From Triops longicaudatus (lineage: Eukaryota; Arthropoda; Branchiopoda; Notostraca; Triopsidae): a stretch of DNA of 64,000 bases. Of this stretch, positions 35,170 to 47,000 are shown piece after piece; within the stretch, counting starts at the first letter, position 1; each line of letters begins with the position of its first letter. Location of the stretch: the NCBI GenBank assembly GCA_022885665.1, contig JAGQDJ010000006.1, positions 186,001 through 250,000 of the forward strand, read 5' to 3'. The notes under the pieces are model-generated. The model was not told the origin of the DNA. It did not search any database and worked only from the letters and a program-made list of their open reading frames with translations. The position numbers were made by a program, and so were the translations under genes.

Positions 35170-37053
35170 TCACATTCTCGTTGGTAAGCACAGGAGTTGT
35201 TCCAGCACTTGGGTCATAAGCGGTCTTTTCTTTTTCTCGTCAACACACTTGAATGCTAAAGAGTGTAAAGATCGCGCGGTATCCTCGTCCAAACGTTCCA
35301 GCCGTGGGTCGAGCATCGTTAGGAAGTCTTTTTCGTCGCAGACCGCATCAACGTGCGAAATTAAGTCGTTACCTTCGCGGTCTTCGGAATAGGGCGGCAG
35401 ACCTGTTAGCAACTCGAGCAAGATCTGAAGAAAGATAAAAGTAAAAGTCTCCCTATCCTTTGTGCCGTTTTATACACTTACAACACCGAAGCTAAACGTG
35501 TCTAGTTTCACTGACACATCGCCGCGGAAAGCTTCTGGTGCCATGTATGCGGAAGTTCCGAGGACGTTAGAGGTCATGGCAAAACTTTTGGATTTGCCAC
35601 TGGCTCCAGTTCTTATTAAGCCGAAATCCCCTAACTGGGATGGCAAAAGATAAGTTTTATCATAATAGGAGTTCAGTTCTAGACATAGTTAATACTTTGG
35701 GGTTAAAATGTTCGTCAAGCAAGACGTTAGCGCTTTTAACGTCACGGTGAACTAAAGGCTTTTCTCCGGAAGTATGCAAATGAACCAGGGCTCTCGCTAC
35801 TCCTTGACTCGCAGTGATACGTCTTTGCCAGGATAAGGGTTCTTTTCCATTCTAAATGAAAACTAACATGCTTAGTAATTCAAATCGCTAGCCAATTGTG
35901 CAAACGTCTTCTAACTTACATCACAGGCCAAGACGGATTCTAGCGAGCCGTTAGGCATGTACCCATAAAGGAGACAACAGTCTGGTCCATTAGCTGAGTA
36001 TGCTAATAATGGCAGTAGATTCTCGTGACAATACCTACGACAAGACAACAAAAACAGTTCCAGTCAAACTTTAAAAGTTTCCTACTGCAAACACACTTAG
36101 ACATGGTTTCCACTTCTGTTTTGAACAGGCGAGGCAAATCGACGTCCAACTCGATTTTATGCGTATGGAGCCGCTTTATTGCAACTTCGTCCGGTAACTG
36201 ATGGATGAGACGTTCCGAGTTGAGTAAGTTAATACCCAAAAATACAGAACCAAAAGCTCCGCTGCCCAGTTTGCGGCCACCGTCTGCTAAGAGCTCGGAA
36301 TCAAAACCATTGGTGATGAGTTCCAGCTCATTGTACGATATATGCGGCAAATGAGTGTCGAATTTAATGACAGAACTTTCGTACGAATCGCGGGAAGTAT
36401 GAGCTGCTCCACGCTCTTGTAGAAGTGGATTGGTTGCTTCTCTGATGACGGTAGTCCATGTCATGGTGTTGGTGTCCCACTGAATTTGATTAGGAGAAAC
36501 AGGCTGGATTTCTATATCAGCTGGTGTTATGGCAAACGCAGAACTGGATTCTGGTCGAGCGTTCGGATTGCCTGTTTAAATATATCTTAGTTGCAAAACA
36601 ATCTGAAATAATTTCATACCTTTTAATACTTCAACTGTCAGATAGTCAGCGGCTTGATAATGCCCTATCTGAAGAAGCAACGCGATAAAGTCGTTCAGAG
36701 TAGGTCTGCATTTCCCGCTTGTTCCCCACTCATCAATTAAAATGTCAAAACCAGGTCGTTTCTGTTTCAGGCTGGCATCTTCAATCAACCTAGTTTAATC
36801 ACAGTTTAAGTCTCAGTTACGAGCATGTGTAATAAGAAGCACAAAACCCTAACCGTATATCCTCCGAGGAGTATTTGTATAACCGACTTCCGTCGCTTCT
36901 TGATGAATGGATGTGCCCCATCAAAGTTTTCCAGGAAGTTCTTATGTCTAAGAGATAGGCAAGCCTCATGCGAATGCTCACGGGAAGTTTCCTAATTTCG
37001 GTGGACCTGGACAACGTCAAGTCGTCCGCAAGAGGTGACACAACACCATTCAT
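35170..37053 (-). CDS. IRAK4: Interleukin-1 receptor-associated kinase 4-like (IRAK4)
   Basis: Seven exons fit by phase: 37053-36854, 36789-36620, 36571-36097, 36034-35920, 35851-35696, 35634-35482 and 35424-35170, giving 507 residues. An N-terminal death domain (about 15-110; RKLPVSIRMRLAYLLD and LIDEWGTSGKCRPTLNDFIALLLQ) would recruit the kinase to MyD88 in Toll/IL-1 signalling. The kinase domain runs from about 215: glycine loop GSGAFGSV (226-233), VAIK lysine near 256, YMPNGSL with the IRAK-type Tyr gatekeeper region (CLLYGYMPNGS), HRDVKSANVLLD (355-366), DFG at 375-377, and the activation segment AMTSNVLGTSAYMAPEAFRG. All catalytic residues are present, so it should be active. The YNELELITNGFD stretch before the glycine loop is characteristic of IRAK4. 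The Drosophila counterpart pathway uses Pelle, but the overall match here is closer to IRAK4. Confidence 0.9.
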
Positions 37054-37300
37054 CGCTGATTTAGTGGACCCCAGTAAAAAAGAGGGATATTTTCTAATGT
37101 TAGTTACTAAAGTATGTGGCGAACGTCAATGTTTTGAAATAGAATTCACGTGCGTGAGAAACTGGGAGGGAGCCAACGTGAAAGGGGCGTTAACAACGAT
37201 TAGTTGAAAGGCACAGTAACAACTCACCTTTTATACGAAAATTAAGCAATTTTGTTAAAATTTAACTTGCAATATATGTACCCCGTTCGTTGGACATTAA

Positions 37301-37731
37301 CGGACCTGCAAGCTAAGGGTCAAAATTGAGGGGTCTCAATTACGCTGGCTAGGGCATGTACAGCGCATGTCTGCTGAAAGACTGCCAAGGAGCAGAGGCG
37401 TCGTGTCATTTGGGGCCGGGGGGCCCGGGCCCCCAAAAAATTTTTGCCATCCTGAAAAAAAGGTATAATTTAAAACTCATTTATAACTCATTAACTCTTT
37501 TATTAAGAGAAATGCAAAATCGCCCCCCCCCAAAAAAAATTTTTGAAGTGCACGACGCCACTGCCAAGGAAAATTTTCCAAACCAAGTTGACCAACAAAA
37601 GGTGGCAAAACTCGTCTGCCAACCTTTGTTACGAGAGGCTCGGCATTCCACCCTCCGAGCTACCGTCCGTGACCCAAGATAGGGCTCATTGGAGGACACT
37701 TCTAACCTTGCTCGAACCACGATCGCAGTAG
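37301..37731 (+). mobile_element. Fossil of a LINE (non-LTR) reverse-transcriptase C terminus, split by a MITE
   Basis: Bases 37301-37390 read QLRWLGHVQRMSAERLPR near their end, the hallmark tail of many LINE polymerases. After the 171-bp MITE the frame resumes at 37564 with LPRK and runs to a TAG at 37731. It includes ERLGIPPSEL, then TQDRAHWRTLL, matching the conserved region that ends many LINE ORF2 proteins. An in-frame stop lies at 37298-37300 and no polymerase core is present, so this is a dead 3' fragment. The LINE clade cannot be set from so short a piece. Confidence 0.72.
37393..37563. mobile_element. 171-bp hAT-type MITE with target-site duplication
   Basis: The ends are CAGAGGCGTCGTG (37393-37405) and CACGACGCCACTG (37551-37563), inverted repeats matching at 12 of 13 positions. 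The flanks are CCAAGGAG (37385-37392) and CCAAGGAA (37564-37571), an 8-bp duplication matching at 7 of 8. A CAG...CTG terminus with an 8-bp duplication is the hAT signature. The interior has no coding capacity. It holds GC-rich palindromic sequence at 37416-37435 and two A-run/T-run palindromes near each end. It needs a transposase in trans. Confidence 0.8.
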
Positions 37732-40700
37732 TAAAAACTGTGGTTTCGAAAATGTATGTATGCATGAATGTAAGCTAAGGTTGTAATCGGCTAGTCAGAC
37801 ATCGATAATTAATTATTAGTGCCGATGATTAATTACTGGTTTACTAATGGATTAGTTAACGATTAGTCACTTATCCAAATTGAGAGGTTTTTCGCAATGT
37901 TGCGCGATTTTCGTGCAGAGGGCGCTAAGATCCGCGGGAATGTCCGTTTTTATTACGATCGCAATTTATTAACTAGATTTTTGCTTGACATCAATTTTTA
38001 AAATATATTATAGTATTGCTTTACATTCCCACATAAAAATATGGGTTGTATTGCATGGAAAACCAAAGGTGCATTTTAGTTTCCGTGAGAACGTAGTAGG
38101 CACGAAATTACAACTGTTCAGCTGCTTTAAGGTAGCTTAACATCCTCGCTGCTAGACCAAAAGCAGAGATGTTTAGTAATTTTTAGATATTTCGGCCATA
38201 GATGGCGTATGTAGTATTTTACCTGGATAATTTAAAATGCGACTGCTTCAAATCTAATTCTCTGACTCGAGAGATTGGGCGCTCTGGATGAGCTTATGCG
38301 GGCTCCAAGCAGCAAAGGTGCAAGTTTTAGTAGCAAAGGTGTATTGAAAGCGATTTAATAATTTATTTTTGACTAGTTTTATTGACGATTGATAAAAACA
38401 GGTGTAATAATTATTTCATACGTCTCGTACTTGCAAGCTCGTAACTCTTTGGGGTTCACTGATACGACGCGCCCAAATGCATGATTAGCATTTCGGGATT
38501 GGCAAACCTGTTTCTAATTTGAAAAGTGGGCTTTTTGCCAACCTGTATGCTGCATTACCGAACAGGACTGGTGTCAGTTAACTCGTGGTTTTCAAACGGT
38601 TCTTGATTTGCGTATTGACCTTCCCTTTTGGCTTGTTCAACCGTCAAACTTCATTTCGAGTTATTGCACCTGCGGTCTTTTCTGCACTGCTACGAATGCA
38701 GAAAAAAATACCAGTAACGTCTAACGAAATGGCATAGCTTTTCTCCCTCTTTTTCTCTCCTCCTTTACTCCAGTTAGGAAACGACGCCATCTCTTAGAGC
38801 CAAGTACATCCATCCCAATGCCTGTTATCAACTTCAACGGCCATAACCGGTCACTATTCCGGCTACGTTTCTGGTTAAAGTCTAATGTATCCGCTCTGTT
38901 AAGCGTCGCGGCGCGAATATAGTTCACTTGTCCGCCCGTACCATAACACTTTTAGTTATCTCTTTCCTCTCGATAATTGTGCATATATATATTTGGCTGG
39001 CACGTGAATGTGCCTTGATGCCCTTGTGGCCAGGCAAGGTCCATTAGATTGTTGGAGTGAATTCCAGGCCTGCTGGGACGAAGTGGTTGGGGAAGAGAGG
39101 AGATGGAGAAGCTGCTCTGCTCGGCGCGGCTGCAGGGTCCTTTTTATTAGTGAAGGTCCCAGAACACGCGGCAGGCGTTCGTATTGATCCTTCCTGGAGC
39201 TGAGCGTTGAGGACGTTGGTGGCGTGGGCTTGTCTTTTGAGAAGGGGGAAACCAGCAAAAGAGACAGCAGAAGACGACGACAACGACCATACAAAGGCTC
39301 CTGCTGGTGCTTACTGCATCACTCCAGTTGAGGTGGATGGGTAAGAGGAGTTCGGGGGTCCAAACCAACGAAATAGAGTAGGGTGGCCCGGGCCAAAAGG
39401 AACCCCAGAAACACGGAGCTGAGAGTCAGGGTTCGAGATCGACCGTTGAATTCTGGTGCAAAGAGTTTGCCTGCTTCTGGTTTTGACTGTTCCCTCTTAA
39501 CTTGACCTGACAGTTAAAGTCTTGCTAGAGTACAAGGACCAGCTTCGCATAACTACCATATCGTGGACCCCGGTGAAACGTCGTACAATACAGTTGAGCT
39601 ATATACCGAATATGGGAGCAGCGTCAATGACGTCCGTAATGATAATACCTGCCCTTTTTCTCAGCCTGTGTAATTAATTATCAGACATTCAAAAGCAGCA
39701 GACCGGAATGTGTTAACGAAAAAAGAGGTGTAGAGAAGACCTTCTAGACTTAAAAAAAAGAGAGTAGAAAAAAGAATCGTCACTTCAAACTGTTAAAGCA
39801 AACACGCACGAAAGCTGAAAAGATGACTCCCCACGTTGAGTGCGGGGATCTTGAGAAACTTTACGTTACCACAGCGGAGTGGTTTCGTTACAGCCCAAGT
39901 GCGTTTTATCCATATTGGAGACCGAACATAAAGGCGAAGAAGGGTTAACTAGAGGAAGATTGGCGGTACCGTTGACCTTCAATAAATGGCAGGTTGACAG
40001 GTTCCTATTATGAATGTGCTAACCCCTGCTGAAGGTACTCGCTGTAGAGCGCCGTGATTCCCCTCCATTCGCCGCGTCAAGTTGTGCATATTTCCTGTCC
40101 TGTAGCAATAGTGGTATACGGGAACCTAACCGTGCCAGTATGGGCTATAATGGAGTTGCTACGTCCGTGTACATACATCTCATGATAGGCGGTGGGTTTT
40201 ACGAGGTCTTCCTCGGCAGGTGCGAGGCAAACGTTTGCCTTATGATGAATAGCAAGCTCGCTCCCAAGTTTCTTGTGTGCATCTTGACACAAGGTCCTAT
40301 GTTTTTCGGCCGGGTCTTGGAGTTCAGCTTGCGAATTGCTGTACGTCCCGAAGAGGGATGCACACATATTTCTTCATTTTGAAGCGTTCACATAAATTAG
40401 GCATATTATGCCGCGTGGAAGTTTTGAACTTGCTCGTGTTGGCAAGTCCTGCAGAAATTCAGGAAAGAATTCCCTATTCCCATTTTTTTTTAAAGTGTTT
40501 GACAAGTATATATTTCAAATGCGAGAAACGCGGGAGAAATGTGTTGCGCTCTCTGTCACCTCCTGTGTAGGGTAAAAAACACAAGTTTTACTGGAAAAAG
40601 GGGGCAGGCGATGAGGAAAACTTGAAATTGGGGTGCAACAACACATTCTACCAAGCTTGATTTCCTTCCTTCCTTCCTACTCCATCTTGGTGGCAGTTAA

Positions 40701-40757
40701 ATTTTTCTTTTCTTATGAGAAGCTTGGCATTCTACCTGGTATTCTGCAAAGTGCTGC
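37732..40757. other. Gene-poor DNA
   Basis: No convincing gene. A TAAT-rich patch lies at 37784-37870. A GC-richer stretch at about 39030-39380 has overlapping open frames on the minus strand, one with a hydrophobic core (MVVVVVFCCLFCWF near 39270), and a donor-like GATGG/GTAAGAGG on the plus strand near 39340. None is backed by a recognisable domain. Confidence 0.5.
37784..37870. promoter_or_regulatory. Cluster of TAAT/ATTA motifs
   Basis: At least seven TAAT or ATTA cores fall within about 85 bp, several as GATTA variants (AATTAATTATTAG, GATTAATTAC, GGATTAGTTA, CGATTAGTC). Homeodomain proteins bind TAAT cores. It could equally be subterminal repeat sequence of a transposon or simple AT bias. 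Confidence 0.3.
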
Positions 40758-41059
40758 ATGCGGAGGAGACTCGGCGAGAGATACGGAGGCGAGAGAAGGA
40801 GTAGCACAGAGAGAAAGAGTGAGAGAGAGCTAGAGAAAGAGAGGAAGAGAGACAGCTGTGAAAATCGATGCCAGGGCTTTTCGCTTGGGCTGCTAGTGCT
40901 GCTCCTGGCTCTGTTTCCGCTGTGCACGCTATACTTACAACGAGGTTTCTCTGTGCATTTCCTGCGTGAGGAACATAAGAGAATAGAGGAGGGGTGGCTC
41001 AGGTGTGAGAGACCTGATGCAGCAGCAGCAAGCAAGATTGCGAGGTGCGGGAACCGGAG
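40758..41059 (+). CDS. Possible first coding exon of a type II membrane protein
   Basis: ATG at 40758 opens a frame of 100 codons plus two bases, ending at a donor-like GGAG/GTAGGA. The product has a strongly basic N-terminal segment (1-39), one hydrophobic helix at about 41-60 (GLLVLLLALFPLCTLYL) and then a charged stem (FLREEHKRIEEGW). That layout is typical of Golgi glycosyltransferases and sulfotransferases. I cannot assign a family. Much of the N-terminal part is read through a GA-rich tract, which biases composition, so this may be chance. No downstream exon was found in the window. Confidence 0.25.
40808..40852. repeat. GA-rich homopurine tract
   Basis: About 45 bp of nearly pure GA sequence containing several GAGAG cores. 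Such tracts bind GAGA-type factors in arthropod promoters and Polycomb elements, or can form triplex DNA. It overlaps the possible first exon. Confidence 0.7.
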
Positions 41060-44000
41060 GTAGGAAGTGTGGGTAAAGCCGCACACAGATCGTATATACT
41101 CGCTGTACACGAATTCAGGCTATTTTAGGAAACCAGAGCTGTTTTATAAACGACTCCTATAGGAAGGCAGTCAGTTCTTGGCTACAAAAACTGGCAAACT
41201 TGGAACCATTTGTTAACGCTTAACGTCGGCGCAATTCTGATATTAAATGGTTGTAAATTCGTTCTTTTCGGAAAAAATGAAGTAAAAAAAAGTTCCAAAC
41301 AGGAGTACTTTATTTTTGTTTGTATTTCTAAAGCAATCGATAACGTTATGTGCATTGAATACGACATTTATCACATGAAACTAGCTACTCCTCTTTATTA
41401 GTATCAGCTACCAATCAAGCAATCCGGTGGTTTTAGGATTTTCGGTAAAATGCAAAAGAAAGAAACAGGAAACAGAAACGTAAGCTAGTAAAGCAAGATG
41501 TTTTCAAGTTTTAGAGCAGGGGAGCATCAACAAGGCATTGTACAATATCTGGAGCGGAACGATTCACATTTAAGATTTGCAAAGCTTTCTTTCGAAATAA
41601 AACACACATTTCATATGTTGCTGACAGGATTCATAAATGCTCGCAACATTAGACACTTACGAAATGCTTTTTTGCGTCAGTGCCGCCCACCAGGGCCTAA
41701 ATATTTAGAGACGCTAAAGAAAACTCAATAGTCAACAATAATCTTATTTATAGGCAAAGTTCATCAACGAACTTCCAATCAAGCTGACGACGTAAGCTCT
41801 AATTTGTTCTATTTTACTTAACAAAGTAAATTTTTCAACTAAATTCGTATATCTGCAAAGCTACTGACACGACGAATTATAATATTTTCTCAAATAAGTA
41901 CTTGTGCAACTGTTGAAATGCAAGAGATGAGTTTTTGATAGCCTATTCCTTTTTTTTTAAAGGATGAATAAGATAATGCCGTAATTGAGAGAGAATCAGG
42001 GAAAACATGGGCTACTTTAAACTAAGCGATTTCTCAAATTAGGAGGGGTCTTTCATTTGTGAGGGGTATTTTACTCGACTGTTTTCGTAATGTCGAGAAA
42101 GAGCGCAATTGGCTATTATCCACCACCGTAGCCATGGCATATTTAAATGTGTGATTAGACATTAACATTAATAACAGTAAGTTACTGCACTTCTATGCGC
42201 TTTGGGTATAGTTACTTATAGGTGACAACTTCAAACTCAGAACTCCTTGTGATTCACTAGGCTTGTGTAAGCAATCATAAGATTGTGAGCATTTGCAAAC
42301 CTTCTGGTGTGAATTGTTTTCAAGAAAGAATAGAAGGTGTAGCAGACTCCTTTTCCGTGGACAGTTAGAGCGCTTTTACTGATTTACCTCCTCATAGTTA
42401 CGTCAGAAAACTTTATGCTCTAGTTATGAAAAAGCGACCAGCTTTCGCAATATAAGAGTTTAAATAAAAATATATTAACAAATAAACCAGAGATATTATG
42501 AAACGTACGACATACTTTTCAAATCTCAGTGTAATTTACCCAAACTGCCATTTTAAATTTGTTTGGCTTTCCCGGAATCCTATATGTAACGGATAAGAGG
42601 GAGAAGTCCGTTTTACTAAATCCATATGGTGCTCAACAAACGGTCAGCCGGTGTGGTTTAAATGTTTTTTTCGCGAACTTGCATATTTATTAAAGGTAAG
42701 AGCTAAAGGGATGGATGAATCTCGAGGGAGATTTTTTAATGTCCTACAGTTGTCGCAGCCAATTTTTTACGTCCTTGAAATCCCGCTTTGGAAAAAAGAA
42801 GTTCCGATAATCGTTGCATTACAAAGGAGTTTCCTTTCCGCATACGTGCTAAACGCACCTGTAACTTCTGATTCTGAAGTGTGCTTTTTCTTTTTCTAGT
42901 TTAAATTTCTGAGAGCGTTTAGGAGTTAGTGAATAGAAAAAAAAAGCGAAACTGCTTTTGATACTTTTATGAATGTCACATTCACACTCTTAAAATCTTT
43001 GCCCTTGTTGCCCTTTTAACCGCTTATAATGCATAAGTGAAAATAGGTTTGACAAACGGCTCAGTTTGGGTCAAGTTCTTTAAAACTTGCAGTTATCATA
43101 TTATCGAGATTAAATAGCACAAGAGCTTTATGAAGTTAACGCTAGGATTCCATGAAACGTTCTTGGCTCTGTGTAGTGTTCAAATAAAGCAAGCCTCGCG
43201 TTCCTTTGACTCATTTCCGTGAAGCAGAAGCATTGCTACCGAAAATGCCAGATGTAGAAAAGATAAATCGCAAATTAAGATTGTACTAGCCTTTTATCTT
43301 AATTAATGACGCAATCCTTTTTCCATCTCTTTCCAACCGCCAATTGCGTATGCTAGCGAAACTAGCCAAGGTATATAATCGTCCCGTCTACCTCCTTCGC
43401 TTTTTTGTTATAAAGATCGACAGAGGGGTATGCGGAGCAGAAAAAAAGCAGAAACGCTGTTCTGAAGGAGATGAAGGTTACTGTGTTGTAGCGTGTAAAA
43501 TGGTGGGAAAAGAAAGCCATGCATCTATTGGAGCATTCGAATTTGAAAAGACCAGGTTGCTTTGCTAGGCGGCGATGTTCTACAGTAGCAAGCAAATAAA
43601 CTCTTTGAACCTTATAGAAAAAAAAAAGAAACTCCGGATCAACGAATAAAGAAATTCAGGATGGCTTTCAGTGCGAAATACAAGCACGCGTCTATTTCAA
43701 TGAACTATTGAGCTCCCGGACTGTGTGTAGCCGTGTGTGTGTTCCGTTGGTTCTTGGGTTAGAGATAGCGCCGTACTTTGCAATCCTCTATTTCCCTTAA
43801 GAAAAAGGAGAAGAAAAAGTAGAAAAAAAAAATAGGAAGAAAACTGTACTAGGAGTTTTTTGTTTGTAGTATTCTTTAGCATGTTTTTCTACGTGACAGG
43901 TGCGGACCCAACTAAGATCGGCTAAGAATGTATGGCCTCTGTATTTAGCATAACTTGCGCTTTTTGTTAAAGAATGTGGTTGCCGTTGTGTAAAATCCTT

Positions 44001-47000
44001 GTGGCTATTTAGCACCGCTTTTGGAAAAAGAGCGCGTCCAGGTCGCTTAGCAAAACGGGGCGACATTTATCCCCACCGTCACATTTTTCTCGGATTTCTG
44101 GGCTACTTTTTTTTGTTTCGCGAGCGTAAATTACGGAACAATGCGTCTTCAACATGTTTAGTTACTCCTCGGGTTCCGCGAGACTTGGCAAAGAGGGCGG
44201 AGTACTTCCTATATATCTTGGAATACCTTTCTTTTAACCGGCGGCGCAGGGCGGGGCAAACCGCTATCACGAGTACGCAAGCAAACGCTAGGGGACCTTG
44301 TTAGCGTCTGGCTTAGCTAGAGAGCGCCTCACGCGGTCATTTTTGAATCAACGCCAGGCCAGCCCCAAACGCTCGGTCCCGGCATCCGACTGTGGCAGTT
44401 GGAAACAAGCTCAGCTCGTGACGGTTTTGACGCGCTGCGATTCCTGGCGAGCTTCGGTGGAGCGGCTGTTTCCCCTTTCTCCACCTTAGCGTCAATGATC
44501 ATTATAATTTACCTGAAACACTTTGTACTTGCCAAAGCTGTAGTGAACTAATTTGCCAGTCTGGAACAACTCTCACGAAAGGAACCGATTTGTTTATTGT
44601 CAAACACCTCCCAAATTTGGAATTTTGGCGAAAGCCTTTTAGAGCGTAGCCGTTCTCAAGCGTCCCCTCGTTGCTATTGAATACAGTTTATAGTGGTTTC
44701 GTGTTGAATGGTGGGCTTGAACGCAAACAAGTCTCAGGTGGTTTGTTCCAAAAAGTGGAGAATTGAAAGCAGAAAAATCTTACTTATTTAGTCATTAGTG
44801 TGGGTGACCCCCTTTCCTCTCAATTGGATTTTGATAATCTCGATTCACCCCTACAAACACAGGTAAAGTCAACATCACTCAACACACTTTGAAACTCAAC
44901 AAGTTCTTTTTATCGTTGTGAATACTCTGACACTGAAGAGTTCACCCTTGAATGTGTTTATCAAACGTGTTAGAAATACATTTTTAGATATTATTATGTT
45001 TCATGTATGACTTAAGTATTGACTTAATTTTTTTAAAGCGTTTGTCGTGTGTAACGTGAATTGTATTATATTTCTAGAGATAAACTAATTCGAGTATTAT
45101 TCATAAATCTGTTTAAAGTCAATTTTTAATTTGCGTGAGAATGTTTCCAGTATTTAAACTGAGGAACTGTGATGAGCCTTATTTTGGCGGTTAGCTCGGG
45201 GCAGGTTCCCGGCAGCACTTGTGGTTCTACGGCATTGGTGAGTGAAGTCGATGGCCGTGGACCAACGTTCCTGCGTGTCTGTGGTTAAGGTAGTTCAGGT
45301 TTCAGGTCCGTAGAAAAGGGAAAAGAGAGACCATGAGGGAAAGCGAGATTGTGCTGGTGGACCAGGTTGGCTTTGGCCTTCTTCGTGAACTAGCAAATGG
45401 CGTCTTGTAGAGGGCCTTTTTACACCTCTCTTGCTTAACTTCCCATCCTCTCCCTTTCGTACGCGTCGTTACCTTACGTTGGGTTTCGCCCCAGCACGCA
45501 ACTTCCACTACCCACAGCATCAAGGTGAAGGCTTGGCTCCGCGTTCCGGCATAGCATCACGAGAGGAAAACCTTAACCGTCTTCTTGTGTCGTGGCCCAT
45601 CATGAAAACGTTTTCTCGCCTTGTTTGATACCCTCCTTAGCTTAAGCTTGAATTACCGTGCTGTAGTGTACTTTACGCCCAGTTCAATCCGTAGCATAGA
45701 AAAAGGTCGTCGATTTTTCTGAATGGGAGACCGGCAAGCGAAAAGGGCTGTTTGTAGCTTAGAAGAATCTGCAAAATGCATAGGACCTTGTCAACCGGTG
45801 CTATGGTTGTCAACCTGAGGGGTATGTCTATTGTTGAAGTCAGGTGAGGGTGCGGGGGTACAACGATGGGTGGACGGAAAGTGCAGATTTTTAACGGGAA
45901 GGCTGCGATTATTTTTCTTGTACTCTGTACTGTCTTTTTGTGTTTTTAGTCCCTTTTCGAGAAAATCCCAGGTGTAGTTTTACCGTAGCAGTAGCCGTAA
46001 ATGGGTCAGGAAAAGAGTTACTTTTAGTGGTCAGCTGGGATACTTACCAAAGAAACATTTTGGGCGCTGGGAACACAGCACAAGTATCGGGAACTGTCCC
46101 ATAGATTACCTGACAGAAGGTGGAACGACAGCAATTTTTGCAGAAAAAAAGGAGCTTTAGCAAAAGAGAGAAAAACAATAGATGAATGTCGTGTAAAAGT
46201 ATTCTGGGGAAGTTTGGGGTTGTCGAAGGTAGGGGAACGAAAAGTTATCCTAAGGTGTCGTTTAGGGTCGGAGGCGGAGTACATTGCTTAGTGTTGCTTG
46301 AGTGGTTTATGGCGTGAGAAAACGAGTAAAAAAAAAAGGAAAAAGAAGGAAGTCTGTAATGTCACCTTTGTAACTTACGCCGAAGAAGAAGGAAGCGTTC
46401 TGACCAGCGTGTGGGTTTTTGATCTCCTGATGTATGATCGGTGTTCTCTAAGGAGTAGGCGAAGTGGAGTGTCAATGGCCTTTTAGTCTCCCATGTGTTT
46501 ATTTATCGTGGATCATCATCATGGATTATCATCTTTGGGGTTGGAAACACTTTTCTCAAGTGGTCTATTGGTGTTTAACAGTGTTCCTTTTTAGTTAATT
46601 CGCGGTATTGTGTTCCTAACATATTATATATTTTGTTGCGAGGAGGGGAACGTAACTAATTATAAGAGTAAAGAAAAATAGAACGAAAACGTCTTCTAAA
46701 TTAATGAATTTGGCCCAGTGTGGGGTGGAACACATACACAGCATTGCAGGGAAACACTTGGAGAAGAAGGAAATTGGTTTCCCAGGGGCTTGCGGGTTAA
46801 TCTGGAGAGGTTTATTTGCTTTTTTATGAGATTGCTGGCCGACCTTTTAGACTCGTATCTCTTCCGAGTTCTTTGCCTTATTGCGCTTATTCTGACCGGC
46901 GTTTATTTCCGTTTAAATTAAGATGCCTTTTTCGTGTAGAGAAATGAAGTCCAGCTGAACTATATTTTTGGAAGAAAACAAGGGAAGATACTGATCTGAC

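Noticed and set aside
39147..39368. Minus-strand frame with a hydrophobic core, considered as a secreted peptide precursor
   Set aside because: The hydrophobic run starts 26 residues in, no dibasic/amidation pattern fits a known neuropeptide, and several overlapping frames are open there by composition.
40697..41110. Minus-strand 137-codon frame rich in Ser/Leu
   Set aside because: It is the complement of the GA-rich tract; the Ser/Leu repeats follow from CT repeats.
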